The position numbers were made by a program, and so were the translations under genes. A stretch of DNA of 64,000 bases, from contig JAOTOL010000998.1 of assembly GCA_034440575.1 (NCBI GenBank), positions 1-64,000 of the forward strand, read 5' to 3'. Position 1 is the first letter of the stretch; each line of letters opens with the position of its first letter. Below the pieces are notes generated by a model, which was not told the DNA's origin, made no database searches, and saw nothing but the letters and a program-made list of their open reading frames with translations. This DNA comes from Imbricaverruca yamaguchii. Lineage: Eukaryota; Arthropoda; Thecostraca; Neoverrucidae. Positions 31,936 to 43,515 of this stretch are shown piece by piece.

Positions 31936-34900
31936 TACGTCAAAGTACGCGAAGCCAATGAAATACAGCACATTCACACAAACTGATTCGACCGGGCGCA
32001 CTTTCCGGGATCATCAGGTGACTCGCAGTGCATGTACAACACTCGGTGCTTGGGAACATGAGTGTCGAAAAAAACAACAAAAATAAACACTCAGCAGGGA
32101 AGAGGTAACAAATCCCTACCAATACGGGGTCAGACACAATCATTCCTGCGCCATACACATGATATCGGTCTGCCACCTTCATAATATGACGCTTTATTGG
32201 CCCTCACAACCTGGGGTGGTGGGCGAATGACTCATCTTTTCCTTTTCCTAGGCCTGTCTATGATTGGGAAGTCGAAAGTTGTTTTGGGAGAAGAGGGACG
32301 ATAGATTTCCTAGGCATGTTCTTTACAGTTAACAACATAAAACCCTGGCTTGCATAACACAGCCTATCTCGCGCCCAGCAAACAATTTTCGAATCCCTCG
32401 CATAAAAGACGTTCTATGACAGTGGAGTTAGCATAGAACTGCTAAAGTAGTCGATATTATCCCATCTCTGCTGCTGAACCCAGAGACGTCTACAGAGTGG
32501 CTTTCTCCTGTTCTTGCCCCGTCCCCCCGAGTGTTCCGTACATTCATCAGTATACAATGTGCAGTTCAGTGCACTGCCGGAGATCCCAGGAGTGGTGGGA
32601 AGGTTGGAAATAAATGCTGTCTGCTGGCTCCGTGATCTCTGTTTCTGGGTATGAAAACATGAAGCTGAAAACATGAAGCTTTCCAAAAATGAGAATCTGG
32701 TCATGCACTGTTGCACGTCATGGAGTTTTTAGCTCGATTGGCCGATCCAGAGGGCCCGATTCTATTACGTTTGCAAGATATCACAATCTAAAGCTTAGCG
32801 GACATTTCATATGTCACACGCCGGGGATGGATACTACATGAGGGCGCATTGGCCTAGACAGACCCGTGTCATAGCATGCTGGGAGGTCATGTTAACTAAT
32901 GGTACGGCATATCACGATTATGCACACCGTCATCTTTTTTGGGGGGGATTGAGATATATTTCAATGATTTAGTGAATATGTATTTTCTTATCATTACATT
33001 CGGGAGTATTCTATGGCCATTCGGAAGTCGTTGGAATTGATGGACACAAATTGGAAGTAACAGATTTAGGAAGTCTGCATTTTTCGCATAATTGACTGCG
33101 CATCGGACTCTGTGATGTTTTATTTCTTGAACGGGAATAGAATCGCCAGAGGTCCGTTGAAACAAAATAAAGGCTGCGAACACATGCCAGCTGCTACAAA
33201 ACTTGCACACACTTCGCGATACAACGCATACCGACCAATTATATGATGGTTGGAATCTTCCATTCTGCTTCTTAACGGAACAGTAGCTGTTTGGAAGAGC
33301 TAGTAAACACGGAAGGAATTAGCCAAATTCTTACCGAATCACACACGTATGCTCCGATAACATAACTATAAGACAAGATTAAGACAGGAGAAATCTTAAA
33401 TTCAGCTGCAATTTCCAACCGCAAAATCAAATGATGCTATACAAAAATAGCCCCAAAAAATCACTTCATCGCATAAATTTTAACAAGATATACAGTGTCG
33501 GTGCATTCTGTAGAACTTTACCACTGTTTAACTGATTAAGCCGAGGTGCTTTAGATGTACGCAAATACAATCGTACATGATGAGTAATACATGAGTAATT
33601 CTTTCCTTGAGGATTTGGAACGGTGGTCTAGCCTGGTGGTCGCTTACCTACAAAAAGCAGTTGCTTCGTCCAGCAAGCGCTATTGCGACATACAAAATTC
33701 CAACACCGTGCAAGTAAAAGAGAGCCAACTCGTAATGAACCTCGAGTGCACAAGAGGCAGGAGGCTATAATGAACTATGGGTAACCCGTTCTCGCAGGTT
33801 AATGCACATTTTCACCAGCGACACCGTGACGGTTTCGCGATGCGAACAATCATCGGATTTTAATCGAAAGAAAAAATGCTTTATCGGAGGAAATTCGGGT
33901 CCAACAAACATTGGACTGCCAGCGGATTTTAAAGCAAAACACCCACAGAAGCATGCAATTATAGCGGAAACACTACAGCGGATAGGTTTGTACTCAAGAT
34001 GAAGTTTCCATTTAGACAAAATGTGTTTCCACGGGAGCTGTGCATCCCATAATAAAAAATGAAGAAAATATGTACTTTTGAATGATCTACATTCGTCCAG
34101 TACACTCTACAATTACCTACGTTATTTGAATATAATTGTTAATCTGAAAGAAAAGTTTTCAACAAAAAGTTTTAAAAGTTGCACAAAAGATGCGACATGG
34201 GGGCTTTCTCCGCCGGTATTTTAGGATATTTGGATATTAATATCAATATTTGCTATGGCAAAATGTTCTTTCCGAGACGCGAACTCCGAATCACCGGCTT
34301 GAATTACATGCTTATGGTATTATAATGGGCATCGCAACCACTCAGAAGGTAAGAAAATGCCGTCAAATCACCCTACTTCACCGACTCAGCAGAAATCACA
34401 ATTTTTGGAAGAAAAAAAATGGGGAAAAAATCCCAAAACTGTGAGAATTTCTAAGTGGCCCACGACCCCTGATCCCATATTCAGCCAAAAACAATCGGTC
34501 AGCGATTTTCCAAACCAAACTCCGAATCACCCACTCCTGGCAAAAGCGCAAAGTCGACTCCTAATCACCCACTTCGGCTTCCATAACTTTTCATCAGCGA
34601 CACCGTGACTGGTTCGCGACGTGAACCGTCCACTTTCGCGCCACAGACGCTGCGCTTTCTCCGTTCCTTCCCAAGACAGCTGATCAATGGCGTCACCAGG
34701 GTACGACTAGTCGGCATATTCAGGGCGGACAATGCAAATATTGCGCGATAATCACAATGTATTCAACATTTTAGGTAGCCATCAAATCTGATACAAACAG
34801 GTCTGAGCAGGGTGTTCGTTCTCTGCATCCGCCACTGCGCCGCTCACCACCGGCCCGCTCTGCTCACGGAGGTCACTCACCGCGCCCAACACTCGCCGTG

Positions 34901-35500
34901 TCGCTGCGCTGCGCTCCACTCCGGCGGCGGTGCACTGCGGCGCGAGCCACGCCACTGGTCACCGCACGTGATCGCAGGAACTCACGCCACCGGCACTCCA
35001 CACGCCGCGGCCGTCGACCAACTGTCCGCAGCCACCCGCGCGGCGGCAGCCGCCGAGTCCTGCGGCAACAGAGCGGCGTCAGCAGCGCCTCTGGCGGCCG
35101 CGTCACAAACCAGCCGGCGGTGTTTACAGGGGAGGGGCGCGGGTCTGTCGCCGCCAGCCCGAGCGAAAGTGTCTGGTTAATTTCAGCATGCACGGTCATG
35201 GGGTGCTATGACGGTTTTGAAATCCGACGTCCCTCCGTTTAAAATGAGGTCACATTTTGGCTGCTTCCAACATTCGTTTGTGCGACAGTTGTCCACCTGA
35301 CTTTTGTGAACGGCAAATCTCGGCATTTGTCCACCACTAACCGTACTTCCGGAAGTTATGCAATGCTTTTGTGGCTTCTGACAAGTATTTTTTTTCATGC
35401 AATACCAACGATCACCGGGCTGGAAGAAGTAATTTCAATCATCTTACACAGGCGGCCAGGCTAGAGATCAAGCGCATCACCATGGTCTCATGCAGGCAAG
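31936..35500. other. No gene recognised; GC-rich island at 34820-35170
   Basis: Mostly A/T-rich unique sequence. CACCAGCGACACCGTGACGG (33815) and ATCAGCGACACCGTGACTGG (34594) share a word and may mark a dispersed repeat. 34820-35170 is CpG-rich with open frames on both strands but no family motif; it could be a promoter or first-exon region. Confidence 0.4.
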
Positions 35501-35504
35501 CTAA

Positions 35505-37500
35505 TGCACAGCCTCTCAGGGTGTGGGTCTGACCTGCCGCCCGCCGGCCCGTCTCTCCAGGTCAGCCTCTCAGGGTGTGGGTCTGACCTGCCGCCCGCCG
35601 GCCCGTCTCTCCAGGTCAGCCTCTCAGGGTGTGGGTCTGACCTGCCGCCCGCCGGCCCGTCTCTCCAGGTCAGCCTCTCAGGGTGTGGGTCTGACCTGCC
35701 GCCCGCCGGCCCGTCTCTCCAGGTCAGACTCTCGGGGTGTGGGACTGACCTGCCGCCCGCCGGCCCGTCTCTCCAGGTCAGCCTCTCAGGGTGTGGGTCT
35801 GACCTGCCGCCCGCCGGCCCGTCTCTCCAGGTCAGCCTCTCAGGGTGTGGGTCTGACCTGCCGTCCGCCGGCCCGTCTCTCCAGGTCAGCCTCTCAGGGT
35901 GTGGGTCTGACCTGCCGCCCGCCGGCCCGTCTCTCCAGGTCAGCCTCTCAGGGTGTGGGTCTGACCTGCCGCCCGCCGGCCCGTCTCTCCAGGTCAGCCT
36001 CTCAGGGTGTGGGTCTGACCTGCCGCCCGCCGGCCGGCCTCTCCAGGTCAGCCCCTCAGGGTGTGGGTCTGACCTGCCGCCCGCCGGCCGGCCTCTCCAG
36101 GTCAGCCTCTCAGGGTGTGGGTCTGACCTGCCGCCCGCCGGCCGTCTCTCCAGGTCAGACTCTCAGGGTGTGGGACTGACCTGCCGCCCGCCGGCCCGTC
36201 TCTCCAGGTCAGCCTCTCGGGGAGTGGGTCTGACCTGCCGCCCGCCGGCCGGCCTCTCCAGGTCAGCCTCTCAGGGTGTGGGTCTGACCTGCCGCCCGCC
36301 GGCCCGTCTCTCCAGGTCAGACTCTCGGGGAGTGGGTCTGACCTGCCGCCCGCCGGCCCGTCTCTCCAGGTCAGACTCTCGGGGTGTGGGACTGACCTGC
36401 CGCCCGCCGGCCCGTCTCTCCAGGTCAGCCTCTCGGGTGTGGGTTGACCTCGCCGTCTTCAGGTGCTCTCGGGTGTGGGTCTGACCTGCCGCCCGCCGGC
36501 GTCTCTCCAGGTCAGCTCTCAGGGTGTGGGTCTGACCTGCCGCCCGCCGGCCCGTCTTCCAGGTCAGCTCTCGGGTGTGGGTCTGACCTGCCGCCCGCCG
36601 GCCCGTCTCTCCAGGTCAGCCTCTCAGGGTGTGGGTCTGACCTGCCGCCCGCCGGCCCGGCCTCTCCAGGTCAGCCTCTCAGGGTGTGGGTCTGACCTGC
36701 CGCCCGCCGGCCGGCCTCTCCAGGTCAGCCTCTCAGGGTGTGGGTCTGACCTGCCGCCCGCCGGCCCGTCTCTCCAGGTCAGACTCTCAGGGTGTGGGAC
36801 TGACCTGCCGCCCGCCGGCCCGTCTCTCCAGGTCAGCCTCTCGGGGTGTGGGTCTGACCTGCCGCCCGCCGGCCGGCCTCTCCAGGTCAGCCTCTCAGGG
36901 TGTGGGTCTGACCTGCCGCCCGCCGGCCCGTCTCTCCAGGTCAGCCTCTCGGGGAGTGGGTCTGACCTGCCGCCCGCCGGCCCGTCTCTCCAGGTCAGAC
37001 TCTCGGGGAGTGGGTCTGACCTGCCGCCCGCCGGCCCGTCTCTCCAGGTCAGACTCTCGGGGTGTGGGACTGACCTGCCGCCCGCCGGCCCGTCTCTCCA
37101 GGTCAGCCTCTCAGGGTGTGGGTCTGACCTACCGCCCGTCGGCCCGCCTCTCCAGGTCAGCCTCTCGGGGAGTGGGACCGACCTGCCGCCTATCGGCCCA
37201 CCTCTCCGGGAGTGGGACTGATCTTCCGCCCGCCTGTCCAGGTCAGCATCTCGGGGAGTGGGTCTCACCTGCCGCCCGCCGGCCCGTCTCTCCAGGTCAG
37301 ACTCTCGGGGAGTGGGTCTGACCTGCCGCTCGCCGGCCCGCCTCTCCAGGTCAGCCTCTCGGAGAGTGGGACCGACCTACCGCCTCTCTAGGTCGGTCTC
37401 TTGGGGTGTAGGACTGACCTGTCGTCCGCTGGCAAACCTCTCGGGGAGTGTGACTGACCTGCCGCCTGTCGGTTCGCCTCTCCAGGTCAGCCTCTCAGGG
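35505..37500 (+). repeat. 54-bp minisatellite, about 37 units
   Basis: Unit: CAGCCTCTCAGGGTGTGGGT, then CTGACCTGCCGCCCGCCGGC, then CCGTCTCTCCAGGT (54 bp). Variants change CAGG to GGGG and GTGT to GAGT, and arrays of the same variant are interspersed. Since 54 is a multiple of three, long frames of an 18-residue peptide (VSLSGCGSDLPPAGPSLQ) are open, but alternative frames on both strands are equally open. Units decay at the right end. Confidence 0.95.
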
Positions 37501-37558
37501 AACAGGGCGCATCGAAATGGGTACCGTTGCACTCAGGCGTTGTCACCGGTGCAATCGG

Positions 37559-37617
37559 TTGGGCGCTACATGACCAACGTAGTCGATGCGCCTTAAAGCC
37601 CTGATAACCAACTAACT
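37559..37617 (+). mobile_element. Hairpin micro-SINE copy, the only plus-oriented one
   Basis: GGGCGCTACATGACC ... GTCGATGCGCCTTAAAGCCC, then TGATAACCAACTA. Flanks GGTGCAATCGG (37548-37558) and GGTGTAGTCGG (37618-37628) look like an 11-bp duplication with two differences. Confidence 0.7.
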
Positions 37618-37730
37618 GGTGTAGTCGGGACGCACTGACACACGCAAGCACAACACCACATAGTGACGCAACACGTGGCACCACACAACACCGCCAAACG
37701 ACGTGGCGAATGGACGACGCTTGGTTGGCT

Positions 37731-37784
37731 GGTTGGCTGTTGGAGTTCAGGGGCGCATCGACTGCGTCGGTCGTGCAGCGCCCA
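37731..37784 (-). mobile_element. Hairpin micro-SINE copy
   Basis: GGAGTTCAGGGGCGCATCG, then ACTGCGTCGGTCGTGCAGCG and CCC. Both hairpin arms are intact. No clear flanking repeat. Confidence 0.6.
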
Positions 37785-37789
37785 CTGGA

Positions 37790-39198
37790 CGGGCGGGCGA
37801 CGTTCGCATTTCCAACGCGAACACGACGCTTTGCCGGCCGATCTGCAGTGCTCCGCTGCATTCATATCCGAGCCAGATTTGCTTTCAATCGAGTGATATT
37901 ACTGCGTGCCTACGATGTGCAGAGTGCTGTTGATTATTGACTGGCTTCATTGATTGATTGACATTGCTTCATTGATGGAGTGATTTGGAATTGTACGACA
38001 ATCGCACGCCTCCGACATCAGCGCGCGCATCATCGCCTTCCTACGCGGCTTCGCCCCTGGGCCAGACACAACTCCAGTTCAACGGACCGCTACCGTTTTG
38101 AAATGACAACCATCAGAGCACGCTCAATGCAAACAAACGACTACTTCTTCAACTTGTTCACCAGCACACCGACGGCACCCGCTTAACCACAGCATGCACG
38201 TTCAGATCAGGCAATCATAGCATACTCGCCCATGTTACGAGCGTCCTGTCCGGGAAAACCAGCCAAGATGGCTCCCAAGCGGCTATTCTGGAACTTAAAT
38301 CGCTTCCATCGAGCTCGGCTTCAACACATTTTCTCTAATCATACGAGTACTGTCTATCTGAGGCATGGAAATTTCTTCCCAGGGAAGGAGGAAACTTGCA
38401 TTGCAGCTGAGATCCCCTCGCCGTCACCGCGGCGATGCATATCTAAGTAGATTTTAATACAGACTCCATCCCCTGAAGTGCATACGTCTCCGAACAGCAC
38501 AATATTTAACGCTTACAATCCTACTGAGTTCCTTAAGACAATAAATCGCAGAGCTTTACGTCTGAAAACATAACGCGAAAAGCTACGCCAATTCACCCAT
38601 GCGCGAATCATCCCATAAACCTCAGAACTACCGAGCAGAAGATCTCGCAATGGCTTCTCTGCTGCTGCCAAGCCGGAGGCAGGAGATAAAAATGACTCCG
38701 ACAGTGATCAACGGACGGTCGAAGACTTCAGGCTCTACCCGACGATCGTACCCATGAAATACGCACGCAAAGTAGTGAAAACGCACCAATCCAGTAATAC
38801 AAATACCAGGTGGGCGGTGAGGAGCAGCGCCAACGAACGCTCACTGCGCTCGCCACAACGACCGGCGAACGGCGACGTGCTCCTGCCAGTGAATGGCTGA
38901 AATTGGACTTTTCGCGAGCGATGCGGACCGGTCACAGGCGCAGCGTTAACACGCGTGTGACCGCCATTAGGCAAACGGCACGCAGGCGGTAATTCTGAAC
39001 AGCGTTGCCGAATTGTGCTGCGCAACAGCACATCGCACCTGCATTGTGCAGCATCCAACAGCAGTAGCATTGGCAGAGCAGAACACAACATATTCCCAGC
39101 AAGATGTTTAACCTGAGGCACACACATAACTCAAGGAACCGAATTACGTATCGCTAATTAACCAACCTCTGGACAAGAAGCATAATCGGCCCACACAG
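37790..39198. other. No feature recognised
   Basis: Unique sequence with short overlapping open frames on both strands, none with a recognisable domain. Confidence 0.45.
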
Positions 39199-39249
39199 TT
39201 TGTTATTTGGTCTTTAGGGCGCTTCGACCATGTTGATCACATAGCCTCA
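39199..39249 (-). mobile_element. Hairpin micro-SINE copy
   Basis: TTTGTTATTTGGTCTTTAGG, then GCGCTTCGACC and GATCACATAGCC. GCCCACACAG borders it on both sides (39189-39198, 39250-39259), although the same word also occurs at about 39306. Confidence 0.55.
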
Positions 39250-39728
39250 GCCCACACAGAATGCGACGAAATAAATTCAGCTACCTTTCGACAAGGAGCA
39301 CAAGGAGCCCACACAGAACGAGAGACCATCATTCAAAATAAAATTGCTACTTTCAGGCGAAAGAAATCGCCGCCCTCTAATGCAAACAGCTCGCAGGAAG
39401 CCAGATTGACTTATAAAACGTTTTCTGAAAGGACAAGTTAACGTGAATGACTGCAGCCATGTTCAGATGATACGCGACTTTATCGTTTAGCCTTGCTTTC
39501 CAGCTGATGATGCAAACTACCGACTGGTGACAACGTAAATATGCATCGTACGGCGAACATCCTGATAGCCCCTGAGATTATCTTGAGCCCACGCCGCGCA
39601 CCACCAGCTCGTGACGCATGAATTGGAGTGTGCGCATCGGGTGCCACGCGCTTCACCCTCCCTTCAGCCAAGTCGAACGCTCCAATCGAAGGCGATGGCA
39701 ACAACTCTGAGCACCATCTCTTCCCAAG

Positions 39729-39784
39729 TGTGTCATGTACGTCACAATACACAGCAAGCGTTGCATTGTGATGTACATGACACA
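39729..39784. repeat. 20-bp inverted repeat, one mismatch
   Basis: TGTGTCATGTACGTCACAAT (39729-39748) pairs with ATTGTGATGTACATGACACA (39765-39784) around a 16-base loop. Confidence 0.8.
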
Positions 39785-39964
39785 TTGACGCATGGGGTGG
39801 ATCACATCTCGCCCTACGTCTGACAAGTGTACATTTCCAAGTGCGCGGCGTCTAGTCTCGCCCTGTTGTCATCCACACCGCACCGCCTTCGCACATTATT
39901 ACAGCCGAACACTTCGGCACAGGAGCTACAAGAGTACACAAATACTGTGACATGATTACAGCCA

Positions 39965-40290
39965 CCCTGATAGCTCAGTTGGTTAGGGCGCTGGCCTGCA
40001 CCGGTCTCCCCTGTATTGGCAGCACAGGGTTCGAGTCGCTTCGCGCGCTCGCATTTAGCCCCCAGCCGGGAGTGTCAGTTGGCAGCTGGCCCGATAAGGC
40101 CGGGGACGAGCTGGGGGCGGCCGTGTCGGTACATTGGCGGCACGTTAAACTTTTGGTCTAAATTCTGCCGTTGAACTGGAGCTCATGGATCGGGTGGTGG
40201 GGCCAGGGTTCACGCAACAAGCTCTGCTTAGGAATAGAACCCTGGCTCCTCAAGCCACCCCAGCAACAACTCGGATCAAATAAATAAATA
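39965..40290 (+). mobile_element. tRNA-derived SINE, family A
   Basis: CCCTGATAGCTCAGTTGGTT (A box) and CAGGGTTCGAGTCGC (B box) head a 320-bp element. It continues with CAGCCGGGAGTGTCAGTTGG, GGCGGCACGTTAAACTTT and CAAGCCACCCCAGCAACAAC, and ends in AAATAAATAAA. It matches the minus-strand element at 4080-4418 along its whole length. Confidence 0.85.
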
Positions 40291-40319
40291 AAAAAAATAT
40301 ATAAAAAAATATTTTTAAA

Positions 40320-41340
40320 AAAATATGCAACTGGTATACAGATAAGCTATGGCAGAAAGGGGTCAAAATAAAATTAGCTCCATAACAGCATTATACGAGG
40401 TATAAAATTTTGCTCGCCCCAAAGGATTGTCGTGAGGTTACCTCTGTGTGAGTCATTTTGCGCATTTCCATCATTTATCTGCACATTGATGTCCTAACAT
40501 CTTCTACGGTTGGTTCAGGACAAATGTGTTGAGGTACGTCTGAAAATCACATTGCGAGGTCGTGAACTGGCTTTGTCCTCCCGGAGCTCCATGGCCTTAC
40601 AGTTGAAGCTGCATTTGTTCACACAAGGCTATTAATCATAGTTAGGCATATCTCAAAGTAATATTTTGTACGCCTTAGGCAATACCTGATATTTAGCTTG
40701 TCTAAGCTAAATATAAGGCGATTTTAAATCGCCCCTGCATTGCGAGGGCCAAGGTGCAAATCTCTTCACGCTGGGTAGGGTCTCGATAAAAGCACAGGCA
40801 GGTTCATCATGCGATCCCGTCGGAACATACCAAAATAACACAAGCTAATACAACTCGACACATTTCAGAGTAATATTTTACGACAACTGTGGCAGTTGGT
40901 TGGCTCCTTTTTTGGTTCAGCTACAATTACTTGTATGGCCCAGCGAACTAAGTCGCTGCAAATCTAAACGGGAAACGACGAGACATGCATCGTTGGTATT
41001 GCGTATGGTCCTTACATATTGTTACAATACCTAGTGCCCGTTGCATATTGGAACAGATGAGCCCATGGTAACTCTGGCATTTAATATCTCTCAAAGATGT
41101 AACCTGTGGCGTCGAAAACCGTTGACGACATGACAGGTGTTAAGGAATGCTCAACTTAGAAATAACAATTGTTGCTACGTTTCATGACAGCAATGTAAAA
41201 TGGAATCTGGTGAAGTGGGCGTCCAAAATTGCGCGTGAATACTGCCACGACCTGCTGAAGTGAATCCAGGAAGTCAGAACGCCAGGTGATCAAAAAGCTA
41301 CATCGCGTGCTAGGTCCCAATACAATTCCAGAATTCCAGG
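40320..41340. other. No feature recognised
   Basis: Unique sequence in what is probably a TOP2 intron or 3' region. TOP2 exons that should follow 41909-42102 were looked for and not found. Confidence 0.45.
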
Positions 41341-41344
41341 ACAC

Positions 41345-41430
41345 TAACCCTGGCAACCCAGTGGGTGAAGCGCTGACCTCAGATCGCAGTTACCATGGTA
41401 GCAGTGAGTCGAGTTTCTACCGTCGCTTAT
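41345..41430 (+). mobile_element. Possible tRNA-like SINE head
   Basis: AACCCAGTGGGTGAAGCGC resembles an A box and GTGAGTCGAGTTTCTACC a B box at the right distance. No flanking repeat or second copy was found. Confidence 0.3.
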
Positions 41431-41743
41431 ATTTGGCCCGCGGTTGAAAAGGTCAATTGACAACTGGCTTAATTATGCTGGCTTCCAGCAGCGAGCAGCC
41501 ATGTTTGAGGGCTGGCTTTACTTTAATCTCCCGATTAATGTTCCGCCTTTGAAGAGCAATTCACTGATTGATAGGCCGATTCAATGTGTGCATAGCAAGC
41601 TGTGATTGGCTGGAAAGTGAAAACGCTTCAACTCTCGGCCGGATACTTTACACTCGACGAACAATCACGCTCGGGACACTGGCCATGGCGGTAATTCAGG
41701 TCGACGACCACACACTAACAGGTCCAACAACACTCACGAGATG

Positions 41744-41898
41744 GGGACGAGTAGTCTAGGGGTAAGTTGTCCGTCTCACAATCAAAAGATTGTGGTTGGA
41801 GTCTCACCCGTCGCTACTCTTCGCCCACAACCAACCGGCGTGAGAGATAGGCAACTTCATGACTCAACGGCCGACGTGTCGCAAAACCGCCAACCAAC
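41744..41898 (+). mobile_element. tRNA-derived SINE, family C, inserted at a TOP2 splice site
   Basis: GGGACGAGTAGTCTAGGGGT (A box) and GGTTGGAGTCTCACC (B box), then a body and the tail CCGCCAACCAAC. A perfect 16-bp direct repeat CAACACTCACGAGATG flanks it (41728-41743, 41899-41914). The right copy contains the TOP2 exon end and GT donor (TCTC|GTGAGT on the minus strand), so the donor has been duplicated. Confidence 0.9.
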
Positions 41899-41908
41899 CA
41901 ACACTCAC

Positions 41909-42102
41909 GAGATGATGGGCGGCCCCTTCTCGGGGTTGATCAGGCCGCTGAGGAACTCCTTGTAGGGCTGCGTCCACGTCTTGACCGGCAGCTCGGTGAT
42001 CTCCACTTGTGTGGGCGACAGCACGCTGATCTCGCCGCTCACCATGTAGTGGTTCGGCCCCACCTCCACCACCTCGCCCTTGAAGCCTTTGAACCACGGT
42101 TT
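41909..42102 (-). CDS. TOP2: DNA topoisomerase II, exon after the catalytic-tyrosine region
   Basis: The 194-bp exon starts after GCAG with KPWFKGFKGEVVEVGPNHYM. It continues VSGEISVLSPTQVEITELPV and KTWTQPYKEFLS, and ends GPPIIS in phase 2 before GTGAGT. 'FKG...G...Y..SGE......T.EI.ELP..TWTQ.YKE' is a signature of the TOP2 tower/shoulder region that helps cleave and bend the gate DNA. Its start phase fits the end of exon 49981-50212 (PVPM|KPW). A SINE has inserted just downstream of the donor. The exon is open and well conserved. The next exon is not visible to the left. Confidence 0.92.
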
Positions 42103-42900
42103 CTGCCGCACACGCGCGCACGGTCACAGGCCGCTTGTGGACGAGCGGCCGGCGGCCCCGGCCCTGACCGGTCGGGGCCGCACGGCGGCGAGTAGGCTCG
42201 GGCCGGCCGCAGTCAAGCATCGGGAGGGCAGAGATCAGACCCAGGAGAGATGGGAAGAGCTGAGGTCGGCTAACCGGATCGGCAAGCGTGACGAACGAGT
42301 TAATGATGAGGTCAGTAGGGGCTACACGAGTCAGAAACTGAGCAGTGATTTTGATGAAACTGATGCTGCTGTTCCATAGCTGATGGCAAATCACTTCCGC
42401 GGAAGAAACAAGAATGAATGCAACCTTTCGTCCGGGTGAAGCCATGAATAAAGGACCATTACATATTTTTCAAGTAACCAAATGCTTATATTAGGGAAAA
42501 TAGAATCAAAATTTTATCTAATATATTTCGGGTATGGCCCTATTTCAGAGACAGAGCGTAAACACAGACATATAACGCACAAGATGCGTAGCACATGCTT
42601 TATGGGCCTTCTACCACTCTTGAGGAAAGGGTTATAAATAACCATTGGATGCTTGGCCGATGCTTGAGCTTATGCGAGGATTAAAACCCCTTCGTTAATA
42701 CTGGTAGACGGTCTGAAGCATATAAAGAATGTGCTACACATCCTGTGCGTAAAATGTATTTTTGTTTACGCTCTGTCTCTAAAGAATGGCCATGCCTGAA
42801 ATATATTAGACCAACGTGTGATCCATTTTTCTTAATATGAGCATTTTGACATTTATATAGTAGTCTTTAATTCAACAATCTCAGTACAGCTCTCCGCAAT
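42103..42900. other. TOP2 intron sequence, no other feature
   Basis: Unique sequence. A GC-rich stretch (42110-42215) is followed by A/T-rich DNA. ACAGAGCGTAAACACAGACA (42550) and TTGTTTACGCTCTGTCTCTA (42763) form a distant inverted repeat together with flanking GGCATGGCC / GGCCATGCC-like words. Confidence 0.45.
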
Positions 42901-43260
42901 ACTATCATCAATAACAGTATATTATGCGAAGCGCAGCGATCGGAGTGCACAACACGGCCAATGGGAGGGGACACAGTATGGGGCACAACACTGCCACTAA
43001 GCCATTGCTCAACTGCGCAGAACAGCTCCGAACACCCGCTGGAACGGAACAAAGCGTGGCCATTTTTCGAGGACACGGTGTGGGCCACAAAATCGCTGAG
43101 CCACTGCACCACTGCAAAGCACAGAACAGCCACCGGGAGAGAACACAACATGAGCATTGGTGGAGGGCACAGCATGGGGCACAAAACCGCCACTGGCACA
43201 GAACCGCCACTGAGCATCGCGGCACATATACTCAGGAAGCAACTGAGCGAGGACAATCAG
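42900..43260. repeat. Degenerate tandem repeat (GGGGCACAAAACCGCCACTG type)
   Basis: Words such as CATGGGGCACAACACTGCCAC and its variant CATGGGGCACAAAACCGCCAC, plus CACTGAGCCACTGCACC, recur irregularly, which keeps several frames open. No gene motif. Confidence 0.55.
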
Positions 43261-43515
43261 CTTGAGTGCTCCTGTGTCATTTGTCAAATAATGGTCTACG
43301 ACTTTGGCCACGCTTGACCGTCCTGAACTGGCATTAACATGCTATATCTAACTGCAGCGGTCGGCGGGGCTGGAGCTATTTTTAGCTGGCTTCTGCTGCC
43401 GCTGGAATTACAACCCGGTCGCCGGTGGATTTCCTTCAGAAGCGGGCGGGCCTGTCTGAAGCTGTTCGGGCGTGTGACCGCGTCGGTCGGCGGTCGGCAG
43501 CCTGTGGTGGCCTTG

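Noticed and set aside
33600..33660. Possible tRNA head (GTGGTCTAGCCTGGTGGTCG)
   Set aside because: A-box-like word only; no B box follows.
34812..35242. Alanine/arginine-rich open frames on both strands
   Set aside because: GC-rich composition with few stop codons; no conserved motif. Kept only as a possible CpG island.
35504..37321. 326-, 252- and 211-codon frames with an 18-residue repeat
   Set aside because: The 54-bp minisatellite leaves several frames open on both strands; nothing selects one frame.
35505..37500. CRISPR-like array
   Set aside because: Units are contiguous with no unique spacers, and the DNA is animal; it is a minisatellite.
39965..40040. Possible tRNA gene (GATAGCTCAGTTGGTTAG)
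   Set aside because: The region between the A and B boxes is longer than in a tRNA, and the element continues as SINE-A with a second copy at 4080-4418.
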